Shown here: positions 22,427-36,159 of the stretch, piece after piece | Layout of the letters: every line of letters begins with the position of its first letter | Position numbering within the stretch: position 1 is the first letter of the stretch | NCBI GenBank assembly: GCA_032164295.1 | Contig: JAJHTX010000005.1 | Coordinates: forward strand, 2,108,001 to 2,172,000 | Length of the DNA stretch: 64,000 nt | Origin: Inonotus obliquus | Taxonomy: Eukaryota; Basidiomycota; Agaricomycetes; Hymenochaetales; Hymenochaetaceae | Direction: 5' to 3' | The notes under the pieces: model-generated | The model's input: only the letters and a program-made list of their open reading frames with translations | What the model was told of the DNA's origin: nothing | Databases searched by the model: none | Position numbers and translations under genes: made by a program

Positions 22427-24460
22427 TCAAATCTGAGAAACGAGATGTCCATGACCTTTATGTATTGTTCTCTTGTTGCATGTTCTGCAACTGTCCTGCA
22501 GTTGCCCTGCTGCAAGCTTCCAATCTTGTACCCATCGTACCAATTCCCGTGCCATATCCATTCCCTGTTTCCTTCTGCTGCCGTCTTCACCCACTTCCCG
22601 TTTCCGCTCCTTCAATTCCTTGCCTGCCAGCCACGCTTCTCGGACAGCGTCAGCCCAATCACCAGCCTCGTACTTCTCTCGTGAGAGTTCCACTCCCACG
22701 CCTTCGTCTTGAAGAAGTCGCCGCAACCCGTGCTCCTCGACGAACAGAGGACGAGGTACATATACGAAAGGAGTACAAGCATCGACACATTCAGCAGTTG
22801 TACCATAGCCTAGTTTTCCCAGTAGCACATCCGCTAATGCCGTCAGATCAGGCATGTAGACGTCTCGTGGAGCAAGGAAGAAATTAGTCGGAAGCTCGTC
22901 GTCTTTGTCTGCCGTGTTCGCTGCGCCGCAAACAATGGCAATCCAGGACTCGTCGGGGAGAAATAGTTGACCAGGCTCGACCAGCGTATGAGAGCTTGAG
23001 TCATCCGATAATGGTGCTGCTGCGGGGGCAGCGTGTAGCTCGTTGCTCAAACGCCTTCCCTGAGACGGAAAACTAGAGCCGCATGGGGAGGTGGGTGACT
23101 TGCTAGCTGGTGGGGCACCCGGCACCCACAAATGAGATTCCGTGGCTATCGGTGGAGTGACGTGTATAAATGCGTCTCTCTTCTTGCCTTGCCCGCGTTC
23201 TGGCGATAGATAAGTAGGGCGTGGGCAAGCGGCATTATCAAGCCCAGAAGCGGAGCTGATCGATTCTGAAGAAGATCCCTGTGAGAAGTCTCCATTCCCG
23301 TTGACAACGCCGGTAGGACTTTCGCTTCTTGAAATTGGTCGGCTTTGGGGTCGCCGGAAGACCTGCCCCCCAAAGCTAACGACAAGAATTCTTGTTTGCA
23401 TTGTTTGGAGATAGCTCGGTACACCAATAGAATCAAGTACGCGCTTCCGTCCAGCGGGTGTATACACGTCCGGAGAAGGATGCCGTACTATAAGTGGCGC
23501 TTGGATCACTTTTCGCGGCAAAGGTTCGCGCATATCTATACCTTCTGTTGATGGAAACGGAATAGGTGGGTGAAGGGCTCCCGAAGAACCGTTGCGTGAG
23601 ACGGATGAGAGCACTTCCGGAACGAATGAGTTTTGTTCTGGATCTACCCATAGATACGAAGGGAGAGATGGTTCCACGCCAAATGAAGGGATAGGTATGT
23701 TTCCAGGAAGTCGCAAAAGCAGCTCAGAGCATCGATAACCATCATGCAGCTCCGCAACTAGAGGAGCCAGTTCTTCAGGGGGAATTGGGTCGTCATTAAG
23801 TGGCGAAAGTCTAGGGTCCAACCCGTCGTCTGGGTGGAGTACCGGATGCAAAGGAGAGCCTTCAGGAAAACGAATAGATAAATAGCTATATACGGAATCA
23901 AAGGTAAAGTTGGTAATCAGGGCAGACGGGATTTGCGCTGTATTTGCTGCTTTGCTGTCAAGCTAATTCAACAATACCGACAAGAGGGATAAAGTTAAAC
24001 GCACCAAGCAAGAAACGCTGCATCGCTCAAGACACAATCGACGGAGTTCTCCTTTAGCCATTCAGCCTCTTTCTCCAGTATCCGATTCTGGTTGGAAAGA
24101 AATTTCTCAAGTACATCGACGCTTTTTCTTCTGTCCACGTAGTACCTAGAGGACTGTCAGACATGACAGGCTGGATATGAAGTACCGACTTACGCGAGAG
24201 GCTGCACAATAACTGGGTCAATCTCCGCAGACCGATATCGAGCGCCCGCAGCTATTGCCTGGTCGAACACGTATTGAGGAGCCGAGGAGACGATGTAGAC
24301 CGTTGGTGCAACGTCCAATTGACGTAGGCAGGTAGCAACGGCAGACACGCGTGTAGCATGGCCATATCCTGATGGACAAGTGAGTACGACCTAGCGAGAG
24401 GGTCGGCTAGAGTAACATGCCATGTCCCGAGCAATAATACGCGAATACAAGGGATCTCAT
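22427..24460 (-). CDS. Glycosyltransferase-like protein (L-arabinokinase N-domain type)
   Basis: Four exons (24460-24421, 24368-24194, 24145-24005, 23954-22427) give 627 residues. The start AYYCSGHGYGHATR, then SSAPQYVF, AEIDPVIVQPLAY, and near the C-terminus LLGKLGYGTTAECV, match the UDP-glycosyltransferase-like fold found as the N-terminal half of plant L-arabinokinase and in stand-alone fungal proteins. The sugar-kinase half is absent: the C-terminus is a basic helical tail. Sugar donor and acceptor are unknown. The middle (about residues 250-430) is a Ser/Pro-rich insertion likely to be disordered. The first intron must start with GC (24420, GCATGT) to yield GHGYGH; a GT donor would break this motif. 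The gene is divergent from the paladin-like gene, 289 bases apart. Confidence 0.85.
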
Positions 24461-24749
24461 GGAGATGAACGCAGTCAGAGAAGGGCAGAGGTCACAACCC
24501 TTGAGTGGAAAGTCGTCATAAAGTGGACCAATCTACTTTCAGCAATGCCGATCTGATGGGATCAGTTATAACGTAATTGAGATTATTATATCATCGTCAT
24601 GGACGCGTACACGTGCCCTTCGCTCTTCTACTCTGTGAGTGTGACGACAGCGTGAACCTGGAACCTGCAATCGAGCTGGCGCGTTACGGATATTCAAGCC
24701 ATCGATCTCTATAACAAACCATCACCGTCTTCCCTTTCCAGTGCTGCTC
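24461..24749. promoter_or_regulatory. Shared divergent promoter region
   Basis: This 289-base gap separates the glycosyltransferase-like gene (-) and the paladin-like gene (+). An AT-rich tract TTATTATATCATC at about 24583-24595 is the only TATA-like patch. A CCTTTCCAG just before the paladin ATG could also be an acceptor, so an upstream exon cannot be excluded. Confidence 0.5.
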
Positions 24750-27700
24750 ATGAGCTCTCCAATGCAAGCTAGGTTGTCCAGCAGTCTGAATGAACGGCGT
24801 TCTTCAAGTCCGCTATCCAATCCATCTCCTACGCGTTCATTTAGCCCTACCCCGAGTTCAATATCCAGGATACAATCCCAGGAGAGACCTAGATCGGCAG
24901 CTCAGTCTCCCATCCCTGTGCTGGATCAAACTCCTCTCTTGGAGCGTGCGGTTCATTCGGTAGTGAAGAGTAGGGCAGGCAGTGTACTCTCTCGTGGGTT
25001 CATCTTGAAGACGGATCACTATCCATCCGGTGCGCGCTGTACATAGCTATGGACTCTGCTTGCAAGCTTTTTCTGACACGATGGACCGATTTAGGACGTG
25101 CGCTTGATCTTGATCTCAGCGTACATGGTGCTCCAAACTTTCGAGCTCCGAAAGCTGGCAACCTTAATGTTTTTGGTACCGCCCAGCCTCGTTCCCAGGG
25201 GTTGCGTGCTATACTCTCGATATTAAGTTGCCGTCCAGGTGTTCCAGATCCTCACGACTGCGTCTGGTTCTCGACACGAGAAGAACCCATAGGTATTTAG
25301 ACACACCATAGAGAAGGTCATGACTGATAGAAATTCAGTGTATATCTCTGGTCGTTCATTCGTTTTACGCGATGCTTCTGAACCACGCAAGACTTTACCC
25401 ATGTCCGATAGAGCCGAAAACTTGGAAGATATAGAGAAACGTCTGAAGAATGACATCCTCCAAGAATCTGCAAAGCGCGTGTGAAAGTTCTTTTCGTGAT
25501 TGTTCCTCATTGACACATGTCTGCAGATTTGGAGGACTCGTTCTTACTCATAACGAGGTGGCGAGTACGTGTATCGGACTCATTATTTGTTGAATTGTCT
25601 TCTGAGTATTCCATCTATAGCCGACGGAGCAATCGTCCCAACATGGACAGCAGTGGATAGAAACAATGTGAAGACTGCACGGGAACTCTTCGAATCCATG
25701 AGGAATGAAGGATGGCGCGTTGAGGTTCGTATCCTTTGTCGTAGTTTCATGCTCGGGCATTAATGTTCACTTCTTTTCTAAGTATTATCGGTAAGAATAT
25801 GCTTCACCGTCACGGTATTTCCTCGTGCACTGATACGGCTACACCAAGCATTCCTATTTCTCCGGAGCGACCCATAGAGGTAGGGATTACCCGAGACGGG
25901 GATGTTCAATGGTTCATGAAATATATTTCACTATAGGATAACTACCTAGATGCTTATATTCGCGTCATCAAGCAAACTGATCCCATAAAGACCTCCTTAG
26001 TCTTTTCTTGCGGAATGGGTGCGATCCGAACCACTTTTGCGATGGTGAGCTACTAATAGATTTTTCTTTTCACTGCTTGACATTGGCTGGTGATCATAGG
26101 TAGCCGCGCTTCTTGTTCGTCGCAAGCAAGTTGTATCTCGCGGCTTGGGCGACCCTCTCCTCTCAAAGGGGTCTAGTTCCCCTTCGGGGTTTAGCACCGT
26201 CAGTGATACAGCTGTACAATTAATGTGGAAAGAACTGAGATATTCCATAGCCAACGAACTCACAAGTCGTCATGTCTCTGGAGCAAGCGCATGCTCAACA
26301 AGAACTCAGCAAGTCCCTACTCCGACTTACGGCCGTGCTACAGCAAAGTATGTTGAAAGGAATCAGCGTTTTTTCTGGCCCGTTGAGATACTGAACGACG
26401 TGTTACTAACACAAAGCTACCTTCCTCAGGTCTACAGGCTCAGAGCACGCTGTCTGCCGTCGACCTGCTACTCTCACAGCCTGCACTCATGGATAGCCTG
26501 CGCAAGGCTCTTACAGGAAATTACAGTGTCATTTTAAGTCTTCTTGGGTGCCTTGATCATGGGACTCAGGCGAAACGTCTTGTGGATCGAGTTATTGATT
26601 CATGTGAGTTAGTAGACTGTATATTCAGAGCCTGTAGAGGTGTAAATCTCATTCACGTACTTTCACTTCTTTTTCTCTTTCGTAAAGGTGATCATGTCGT
26701 TAATCTCCGAGAAGAAATTCTTACAAATCGTATTCGTTACTCACTGACGAGCTTGGATGAACAAAAGCGCGAGGTGTTTTTGGATAAAGCTGCGAAGGCA
26801 ATCGAAAAATAGTAGGTCATCTCCTACATAAAAGGCTTCTTTGTCTTCTATCTTCGGTGTTATTTCTTCATCGTGCACGTAGCTTCTTCATCATTGCGTT
26901 CGCCAGTTACGTCGAAGAGAAGGGTGTTGATAACTTTACCGACACATTTGCTCAATGGATGAAGGTCTGCAATGACCTCAATTCGAGGAATGCTTCGTAC
27001 TGAACCAGTTTTCGTACAGGCGCGCACAGAAATATGGAAGTGAGTGCAGCTGCTTAGTAGTCTTGCTGATGCTTATTGGAGTGCTTATAAGCCAAGTGGC
27101 GTATCTACGGAAATCCCGAGGTTCTCGCCTGAACGTATTCGCACCCGTCCACGATCTATCCGCTCTCTCGAGGAGTGGGATGGAGGTCTTAGCTGTGTCA
27201 AGTCTTGTCAAGCATGATGTGACAGTGGCTGGTGGACAAGTACTCGGAGATGAATACACAGACCATGTTGTCAAGGCACGTTCAACTCTCAGCTCTTTAC
27301 GTTTTACTTATCCATGTTATCACGCAGACTCGCAACGGAGTGATCTTGCGTGAAGGGTATGCTTTCAACTCCTGTGGAAGTGTCCTTTATTGATATCGAG
27401 CATATAGCACTCTTCTCAAGTCAGATCAGTGGCTCAGCGAAACGCAAGACCTTACCCAAGGACTCCGTGGGGCAAGTAATTTCCGGAATATTTCTGGGAC
27501 GTCGATATACGCTCTTGGCCAGCCAAGCATAGATGCAATCGATGAAGTAGTGTGCCGAGTTAAGGCTGAAAACCCTGACGCGGAACACATTGCTTGGATC
27601 GCATTAAGAGAGGAACCAGTCGTGTACATCAACGGTGCTCCGTTCTGTCTGCGACGTGAGGCATTCACGTTACGTAATATGAAAGGCATGTCGTACGCTA

Positions 27701-30700
27701 CTTGTATTTACCATACGAGTTAACCCAGTATCTAGACTATGGTGGGATATCCGCTTCACGGCTAGAAGTATTAGAGGAGCGACTGAGAACTGATGTTCTC
27801 GCTGAACTTGAGAAATTCGGCGGTCTCCTGCTATTACACACAGAGGCGCACGATGGTTCAGTAATTCCGGTCTGGGAAGACGTAAGACCGAGCGCGGTCG
27901 AAGTTCTGAAAGACATAATGGGTCATCGCATCCAGCTGGATGACGGAACACGATTGATTTATCGGCGCATTCCAATTACTTCTGAACGACCACCTGACTT
28001 TACTGATATGAGCGACTTAATGGAGGTAGTTTCACGTCTGCACTCGACGAATACACCGATAGTGCTCAATGACCAGTTGGGGCGGGGCAGAAGTACTGTT
28101 GTTGCTGTGAGTCATTTTCCCTATTTCCTGGGAATAAATCGAGTTAACACTCCTTTGTGAAGATCATTATCCTTCTCATTCAGCAATGGCTGCAGGCTGG
28201 ACAGAACGATGCATGGACACGGATATCGCAATCGTCGTCCATCTACTTACGCCGATCAAACAGCCTTCTGGATACAACCTATGCTCAGAGTGGTCAACAT
28301 CGACACTCGTATCAAGTGATAAACAGTACGTTCACTTTCTGAAATTCAAATATCATTCTGTTGACCTATCATAATCAGATCTTCTTCGTGTAATCCGCAA
28401 TGGTTTGAAGGTTAAGGACGCGGTGGACGCTGCCATTGACAAATGCTCGGAGGCGTTCAGCTTGCGCGAATCTATTGAACAGGCACGCATAAACGCGGAG
28501 CAGGCTACCAGTGATCAACAGAGGAAGCTATACGCACAGCGAGGCGAGTCCGGTTTCCCTGTAAAGGCTGTTTTCCCTATGAATTACTATCATTGCAGGT
28601 CTGCACAACCTAAGGCGATACTTCGAACTTATTGTTTTCCAGTGGTATCTCTCAACAATAGAACCAGACACCATACGGTCAGTAGAGTCATTTGAATCTT
28701 TCGTAAAGAACCACCCGGGTACGCTTTCCTTGACTTTCCCGATCCTTCTCGCGATTGAGTAATACTGGTGAACAGTCATAAAGACCTTTGAGAAAGACTT
28801 GAAGGCGGAGGGTCTGCACGCATTGAAACCACTAGAACGTGTTGACTTGGAAGAAGGCCTTGCGCTTCCAGATGAAGCACGTCAAGTGGTGGCAAATCGG
28901 AAAGGCTCCATCTTGTCCGCGTCAACGATCCTCAAGAGTGACTTCTTCTCGAACTTGCAAAAGATGTCCTTGCCTGAGTATGTCCCAACTTCAGACAATC
29001 CGACACCCTGCTTAATCAACCGAATGCTACAGACGAATTGAAGGATCACCCAATTTTCGTCGTGTCCCATTAATCATACAGATCTCTTCAGCTACGGTAC
29101 TTGAAGGTAGAATGGTCTGCGGAAGGTATGTGACTTTCTGTGACATATTCTCCCCAACGTGTGCTAATCGAGTCTTAGTGGCATGCCAACCGTTCAGGGG
29201 TAAGCCTGGTCGTCAACACGAAGGTTGCTTTGAACTCAGTTCTTGTCTACTTGACTAGGCTACGAAGAGCTCTAGAAAGAGTGAATGCAGATTCCTCAGG
29301 GAGTAACCGAGTTTTTTGGACTTCTCTTCGTGAGGTAGGCGTTTTTTATGTTGGTCTGGATGGATCTTGTAACTAGCCCTTTCTCAGGAACCTGTACTGT
29401 ACGTAGGAGGGAGACCGCATGTTCTTCGACTAGTTGATCGTCCTCTCGAGAATGTTGAGTGCGTGACAACTTGTTTTGCATTCTCTCACTCACTCAAATC
29501 GAGCCTTGCGTAGAGCTACGGGTGTAACAACACAGACAGTTGAAGCGATGGAGAAGAACCTGAAGCGCGACGTGATTCGAGAGGTTCGCGCAAACGAGGG
29601 TAAGATACTATTACACGACGAAGTCGAAGAGAGACCTGGTGTATTCTCCATCATCCCTCAGTGGGAGAACGTAACGGAGGGCGATATCCTTACACCACGC
29701 GACGTATTTGACCTGATGGAAAAGGAGGGATTCAAGGTGCGCTTTGCTTCGGGTCAATAGACAACAGGTTATGCTGAATTGTATCGATAGATCAATTATG
29801 ACCGAGTAGCAATTGTGAGTTTCCGTTTATTTCGGTCGGTAAAATTGACGGTGACTTTCTGCCGGTACAGACTGATGAGCAAGCACCGCTCCCGGATGCA
29901 CTTTTCCAGTTGTATCAACGCGTGCAATCTGGATTGCAACCGGACGGGGCGGGCGACTTCATCTTCAATTGCCAGATGGGCAGAGGGCGTACTACCACAG
30001 GCATGGTCTCTGCATGTCTCATAGCTACCATTGCGGCATGGAATGGAGCAACTGAGGAGTTGCTTGTGCCGAGCGAGGTTGATGACGACGATCAACTGTA
30101 TGACTCGCTTGATGGTCCGAGTGAAGAAGAAGCGTATTTACAAGGTGGGGTGAATTTGCCATTTATGCTTAAGTGAAGCTGATCTGTTATGAAGGCGAAT
30201 ACAAGATAATATTGCAGCTCGTCGGCGTCTTATCGCATGGGAAGACCTCGAAGACGTTGACGGACCGGGCAATTGATCTCATGCAAGATGTGCAGAATCT
30301 CAGGAAGGCAATCTACGAGTAAGACCACCTTTAGCGAGCCGGGAATTCGAGAATACCGATCTGATGCCTTTTCTTAGCTACAAGCTGAAGATTGAGGCGC
30401 TACCCAAAGGAAGCGACAAGCAGAAGAAACTGATGAGCCTCGGTGTGAATTACCTGTACGTGTGTTCGTTTACTTCCGGTATTATGTGTCACTAAGAAGC
30501 TGTGGTGATGTGGGGGGTGAAGGTACCGGTAAGCAGTAAACACCGCATCAATTTTTTATTGGACATCCTGCAACTGATTCCTTCCCAGTTATGGAACGTT
30601 GATCGTGTTCGCGAATTATTTGATCGAGCTGAAAGCGCTGGCTGCGGAGCACGTCACGGAGGCTACGCCGTCGTTTCCTGAGTGGCTTAAAGAGCGTAGA

Positions 30701-30739
30701 GAGATCACGACAATACTCAGTCGACGAACCTTAGCATGA
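24750..30739 (+). CDS. Paladin-like protein with repeated tyrosine-phosphatase modules, 33 exons
   Basis: Thirty-three exons, all in phase, give 1380 residues. The protein has at least three phosphatase-like repeats, each opening with a REEPVVYI/GRPHVLR-type strand. Their P-loops are CGMGAIR (Cys292), DQLGRGR (Asp780 in the catalytic place) and CQMGRGRT (Cys1204), so repeat two looks inactive. Animal paladin (PALD1) has the same repeated layout and is described as a phosphoinositide phosphatase; fungal function is unknown to me. A Ser/Pro-rich disordered start (about residues 1-90) precedes LSRGFILKTDHYPSG. Microexons of 8 (25793-25800), 21 (29179-29199) and 6 bases (30523-30528) are needed. 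Three introns start with GC (27276, 27686, 28544). Exons: 24750-25029, 25095-25292, 25339-25480, 25527-25564, 25621-25724, then as described to 30589-30739. Confidence 0.88.
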
Positions 30740-30904
30740 TAGACGGAGTATATAGTTGCGATGTACTAGTAGAGTTGGACGGAAGAAATTGGAGTACTAA
30801 TTTTTGTAATATTCTGGGTAGTCAGGCGGCATGGTGTGGCTGTGTCGACCACCGCCCCCTTCTTGCACCTCTCACACACTCGGTTTGACACTGATCACTG
30901 GCCT

Positions 30905-30960
30905 TTGCACCTCTCTCATCTCCCTTCATCTCTCTCTTATTTTCTCTTTCTCTCTTCTTT
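30905..30960 (+). promoter_or_regulatory. CT-rich leader/promoter tract
   Basis: A run of CTCTCT/TTTCTC about 45-100 bases before the ATG of the Mid2-like gene. Pyrimidine-rich tracts at this spacing often mark transcription starts in filamentous fungi. Confidence 0.45.
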
Positions 30961-31004
30961 AGCGCGAAGATAGATTGTGTGCTCTCGGTGCGAGTAGTCT
31001 CGTC

Positions 31005-32339
31005 ATGAGCCGCTTAACGTCGCGTTCTCGGTCTCTCTTTGTTCTCCTATGTCTTGCCCTCTGCGCCTGTGACCGAATTGGTGCCCATCAGCTGCGCAGG
31101 AACGTCCTGGCAGGACGCCAGTTGACCATTCTTCCAGGTCCAGAGACCACAAGTGAACCACCAACAACAACAGCGCCGACAGAGACACATTCGGAAAATA
31201 CGAATACGAACACGAACACGAACACGAACACAGTCACTACTCCGACGACCACTGAAGCACCGACCAGCCCACCAACAACTGAGCCGCCGACCACTGAGAA
31301 CACAGCTCCTCCGACAACGGGGCCAGCAACTCCACCAACTCAGACGGATCAGACCAGCCCCACAACGCAACCGCCCGCGACGAATACAAATACTGAACCG
31401 CAGACGACGGATGTTGTAACGACGTCTACAGATGAGAACGGCTCAGTCACAGTTGTCACGACTGTTCAAACCGTTTTTCCTGATGACTCTTCCTCGTCTG
31501 CAGCTGCGTCGCAGACGTCTGCTGAAAACAATGACGATGGGGGTGGAATCGGTACGGGCTCTATCATTGGTATGAGTGTCGCTGGGGGTATCGCAGTTAT
31601 CGGAGTTGTCGCATTCTTTATCTGGAAGTTCACCAGGAAACGGTACACCGACTTTGATGATGGTACGTATTTTTTTGTCGAACCCCGTTCAGGGTTGAAC
31701 TAAAACAATGCAAAAACATCGTCTACAGAACCTATCAAATGGCCTGAATTAAATTCGCACGCGAATGATAATTTGAACTATGCGTTGCCGACAGACCGCG
31801 CAAAAACCGGTGCTGGCGCTGGTTTGGATTCTGCTTCTGAAGTCAACTTGGATCGAAACGCTTCTGTTGCTGGCTATTCCTCTTACTCGCAACCCTCTCA
31901 GTATTCTCAGCCAACTGGGGCAGATTCGACTGCAGATTTATACGCTCCCGGAGGTGATCCATACGCGGTACCTCCACTTCCCCATCTTAATCCTAATCAA
32001 CCCTACCGCGATGAGCCAGGATACGGTGCCAGTCAAGGATATTACGACCCGTATCGAGGACCTCTCCCACAAACGTTCAACGACGCGGCATCAGTGTCAA
32101 CGGTTCAACACGGAGCGGAGGCGATTCCGATGAATAATCTTGGCGTAGCGCCCGGACGGCGATCACCGGGTCCTCAGATGGGATTGGAAATGGGACGCGT
32201 TTCGCCGCAACCACCTATAGCAGGTAGACAGTCTCCAGGGCCGAGTCTTGCTTACAGTGGACGGACAACGCCTGGACCTGGACCTATGATGAGTGGAAGA
32301 CAGAGTCCTGGTCCGGGACCTGCGTACGGCGGCTATTGA
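31005..32339 (+). CDS. Single-pass membrane protein, Mid2/WSC-like sensor
   Basis: Two exons (31005-31662, 31729-32339) give 422 residues. An N-terminal signal peptide (SLFVLLCLALCACDRIGA) leads into a Thr/Ser/Pro/Asn-rich ectodomain of about 160 residues that should be heavily O-mannosylated. It includes an Asn-Thr repeat coded by a hexanucleotide run. One membrane span follows (GSIIGMSVAGGIAVIGVVAFFIW, about residues 183-205) with the positive stop-transfer KFTRKR. The cytoplasmic tail is rich in Tyr, Pro and Gly, with repeats of the form GR.SPGP. This layout is that of Mid2- and WSC-type cell-wall stress sensors acting upstream of Rho1/protein kinase C, but no cysteine-rich WSC domain is present. 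Sensor function is inferred from architecture. Confidence 0.8.
31197..31232 (+). repeat. Hexanucleotide microsatellite in coding sequence
   Basis: About six copies of a GAACAC/GAATAC unit encode an Asn-Thr run in the ectodomain of the Mid2-like protein. Because the unit is six bases, copy changes alter length without shifting frame. Confidence 0.85.
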
Positions 32340-33071
32340 ACGTCTTCTCTTGATCGTTGAATGCGAGACAATGGGTTGAAGATGGACTCGAATTTGTTAT
32401 TCGTGCGAGTATTTAATGGGAGTAGAGGAGCGGCGTATGTTGTGCAGTCAATGCAATGCAGGTCATAAATTATATTATAGCATCCTTTTCTTTCATTCGC
32501 GGTGGGCGGTCGTTTCGGGGTGGTTCAGCAAAGAATCTGTCCTCTTCTTGCATTCCTTGGTTCATGCACTGGGCTCGAATTTCTTGCCCAAATTAATGTG
32601 TCGCCCGCTGTTAAATTTTATGGACCATTAGGGATCTTTTTCAGCAATGACATTAACACAACCCTCTGCTGTGCTCTGTCCCGCGACATCACATTTCTGT
32701 CAAGTACTACTATGATTGTCCATGCTCCCTCCCACTCTACTTATCCGCATTCTTCTTCCAAGTTCTTGTCTTATAACAATACCCGCACTCGTCCAGCCCG
32801 TGATCCTTCATTTAGTGTACTTTGTTTCTACCTTTTCTCCTTAATAGAATAGCTGCTTTTGTATAACCGGCAAGAGCAGAGTAAATAAAATAATTTATGC
32901 TTTCAAACGTACTTATTGTTGAGATATTCAATGGACGGCTTAAGGTTTGGAGTGATCGGCTCAGATCGACGACCTATTGAGGTCAGGTTGGAAATTGACC
33001 TTCGTCTCGTCGACTTTGCTTCCGACTTTCATCTCTTGTGCTACCTGACTGGTCTCATCACATAACTTAGG
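32340..33071. other. Intergenic stretch, no gene seen
   Basis: About 730 bases lie between two plus-strand genes. The first part is the 3' untranslated region of the Mid2-like gene, with AT-rich AATAAAATAATTTAT at 32884-32898 as a likely polyadenylation region. The second part is the FRA10AC1 promoter. Confidence 0.55.
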
Positions 33072-34028
33072 ATGTATGGACACGCAAGTAACTCTTCGAG
33101 CCAGCTGGCGACCACAGGACTGACGGAGTTCGACATATTAAAGGCGTCGCATAAGTACGTACCATTGCATCCCTCCATCTCAAGTATAGTTGTTTGAGAT
33201 TACATGTTAACATGGGTTTTTTTGCATGTACTTTCCAGGTTCTTACACGAAGACGGCGAAGCAGGCAGAAAGAATGGAGAAACGAGCAACAACCCTATTG
33301 CGTCATGGGGAGATCGATTGGCAAAGAAGTACTATTCGAGTTTATACAAGGAGTTTGCGGTTTGTGATTTGAAGCATTATAAGTCGGGGAATGTGAGTCT
33401 CCTTACTTTATCTCCCTTCTCTTGAACAATTGTGATGAATTACAATAATACTAATCCTGCTCATTTGTGATTTTCCTTCTAGTTTGCTCTTCGTTGGAGA
33501 ACAGAGGACGAAGTCATCTCCGGTGCAGGAGAAGAAACATGTGGGAATACTCGATGTCCTTTATACATCCCTCCTCCATCAGAAACAGCTGGGGTTCCGA
33601 GGCTGAAGACTGTGGAACTACCGTTTGCTTATGAAGAACATGGAGAGTATAAATCTGCGCTTGTTAAAGTTATTTTGTGTGAAGGGTGTTTGAGAAAGTT
33701 GATTTGGAAAAGAGAGAAGGAGAAGAAGGAGAGGGGAAGGATTAAGGATGGGAAGACGGACGACGAGGGGGCTGAGGAAGAGAGCGGTGTGAGAGGTGAG
33801 GAAGAAATTAGGGAGAAAGAGGAGAAAGAGAGGGGTAGGAGAGATGTGAAGGAAGGAGGAAAAGATGATAGTCGACTGCATGAGAAACGGAAAGATCGAC
33901 ACGAGGGAGAGCGAAGAAAACGCAGAAGGTCAAGGTCAAGGTCACCATCCTCACACAGACGAAAACGAGAACACAAAGATAAATCCAGACATCGTCACCG
34001 TTCACCGGTAAAAAATCAAATGGAATAG
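33072..34028 (+). CDS. FRA10AC1: FRA10AC1-family nuclear protein
   Basis: Three exons (33072-33154, 33239-33392, 33483-34028) give 260 residues. The conserved domain is near complete: EFDILKASHKFLHED, WGDRLAKKYYSSLYKEFAVCDLKHYKSGNFALRWRTEDEV, then ETCGNTRCPLY and ELPFAYEEHGEYKSALVKVILCEGCLRKL, with paired cysteines that could bind zinc. The C-terminal 90 residues are a charged Lys/Arg/Glu run ending in RSRSRSPS-type repeats, typical of splicing-linked nuclear proteins. Human FRA10AC1 is a nuclear protein associated with late spliceosomes; the fungal role is inferred from this. The upstream exon start M-Y-G-H was chosen because it sits directly before the conserved block with good phase. Confidence 0.92.
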
Positions 34029-34139
34029 AATCAATTTCATGTCGAATCTATGTAGCACCACGACATCGTCATATAATATGCAGATTCCAGAAACTACGCA
34101 CTATGCACTACGTAGCAAACACCTTTCACTGTCTCCATC

Positions 34140-35927
<1,788 letters not shown>

Positions 35928-36159
35928 AATAATAATGTGACTCGGAGTATGACTTGGATGAGCGGAAGAAAACAAAGAAAAGTTGAATTCGGTACCGACG
36001 GGTAACGCCGATCAGCCCTATAAAGCAAAATAAATTTATATTCACTCAGCCCCATCCAACATCCCAGCCAGCCTCAATCAACCTCCTCTTCTCCTACTCT
36101 TTTTAACCAAAAGGAAAACAAAGTAAACGAGCAAAAAAAAGATACCCGATACTCTCATA
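35928..36159. promoter_or_regulatory. Shared promoter of NDUFAF7 and TIF6
   Basis: Only 232 bases lie between the two start codons. AT-rich TAAATTTATATTC at about 36029-36041 sits some 125 bases before the TIF6 ATG. A CT-rich run at 36070-36100 follows it and may mark the TIF6 transcription start. Confidence 0.55.
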
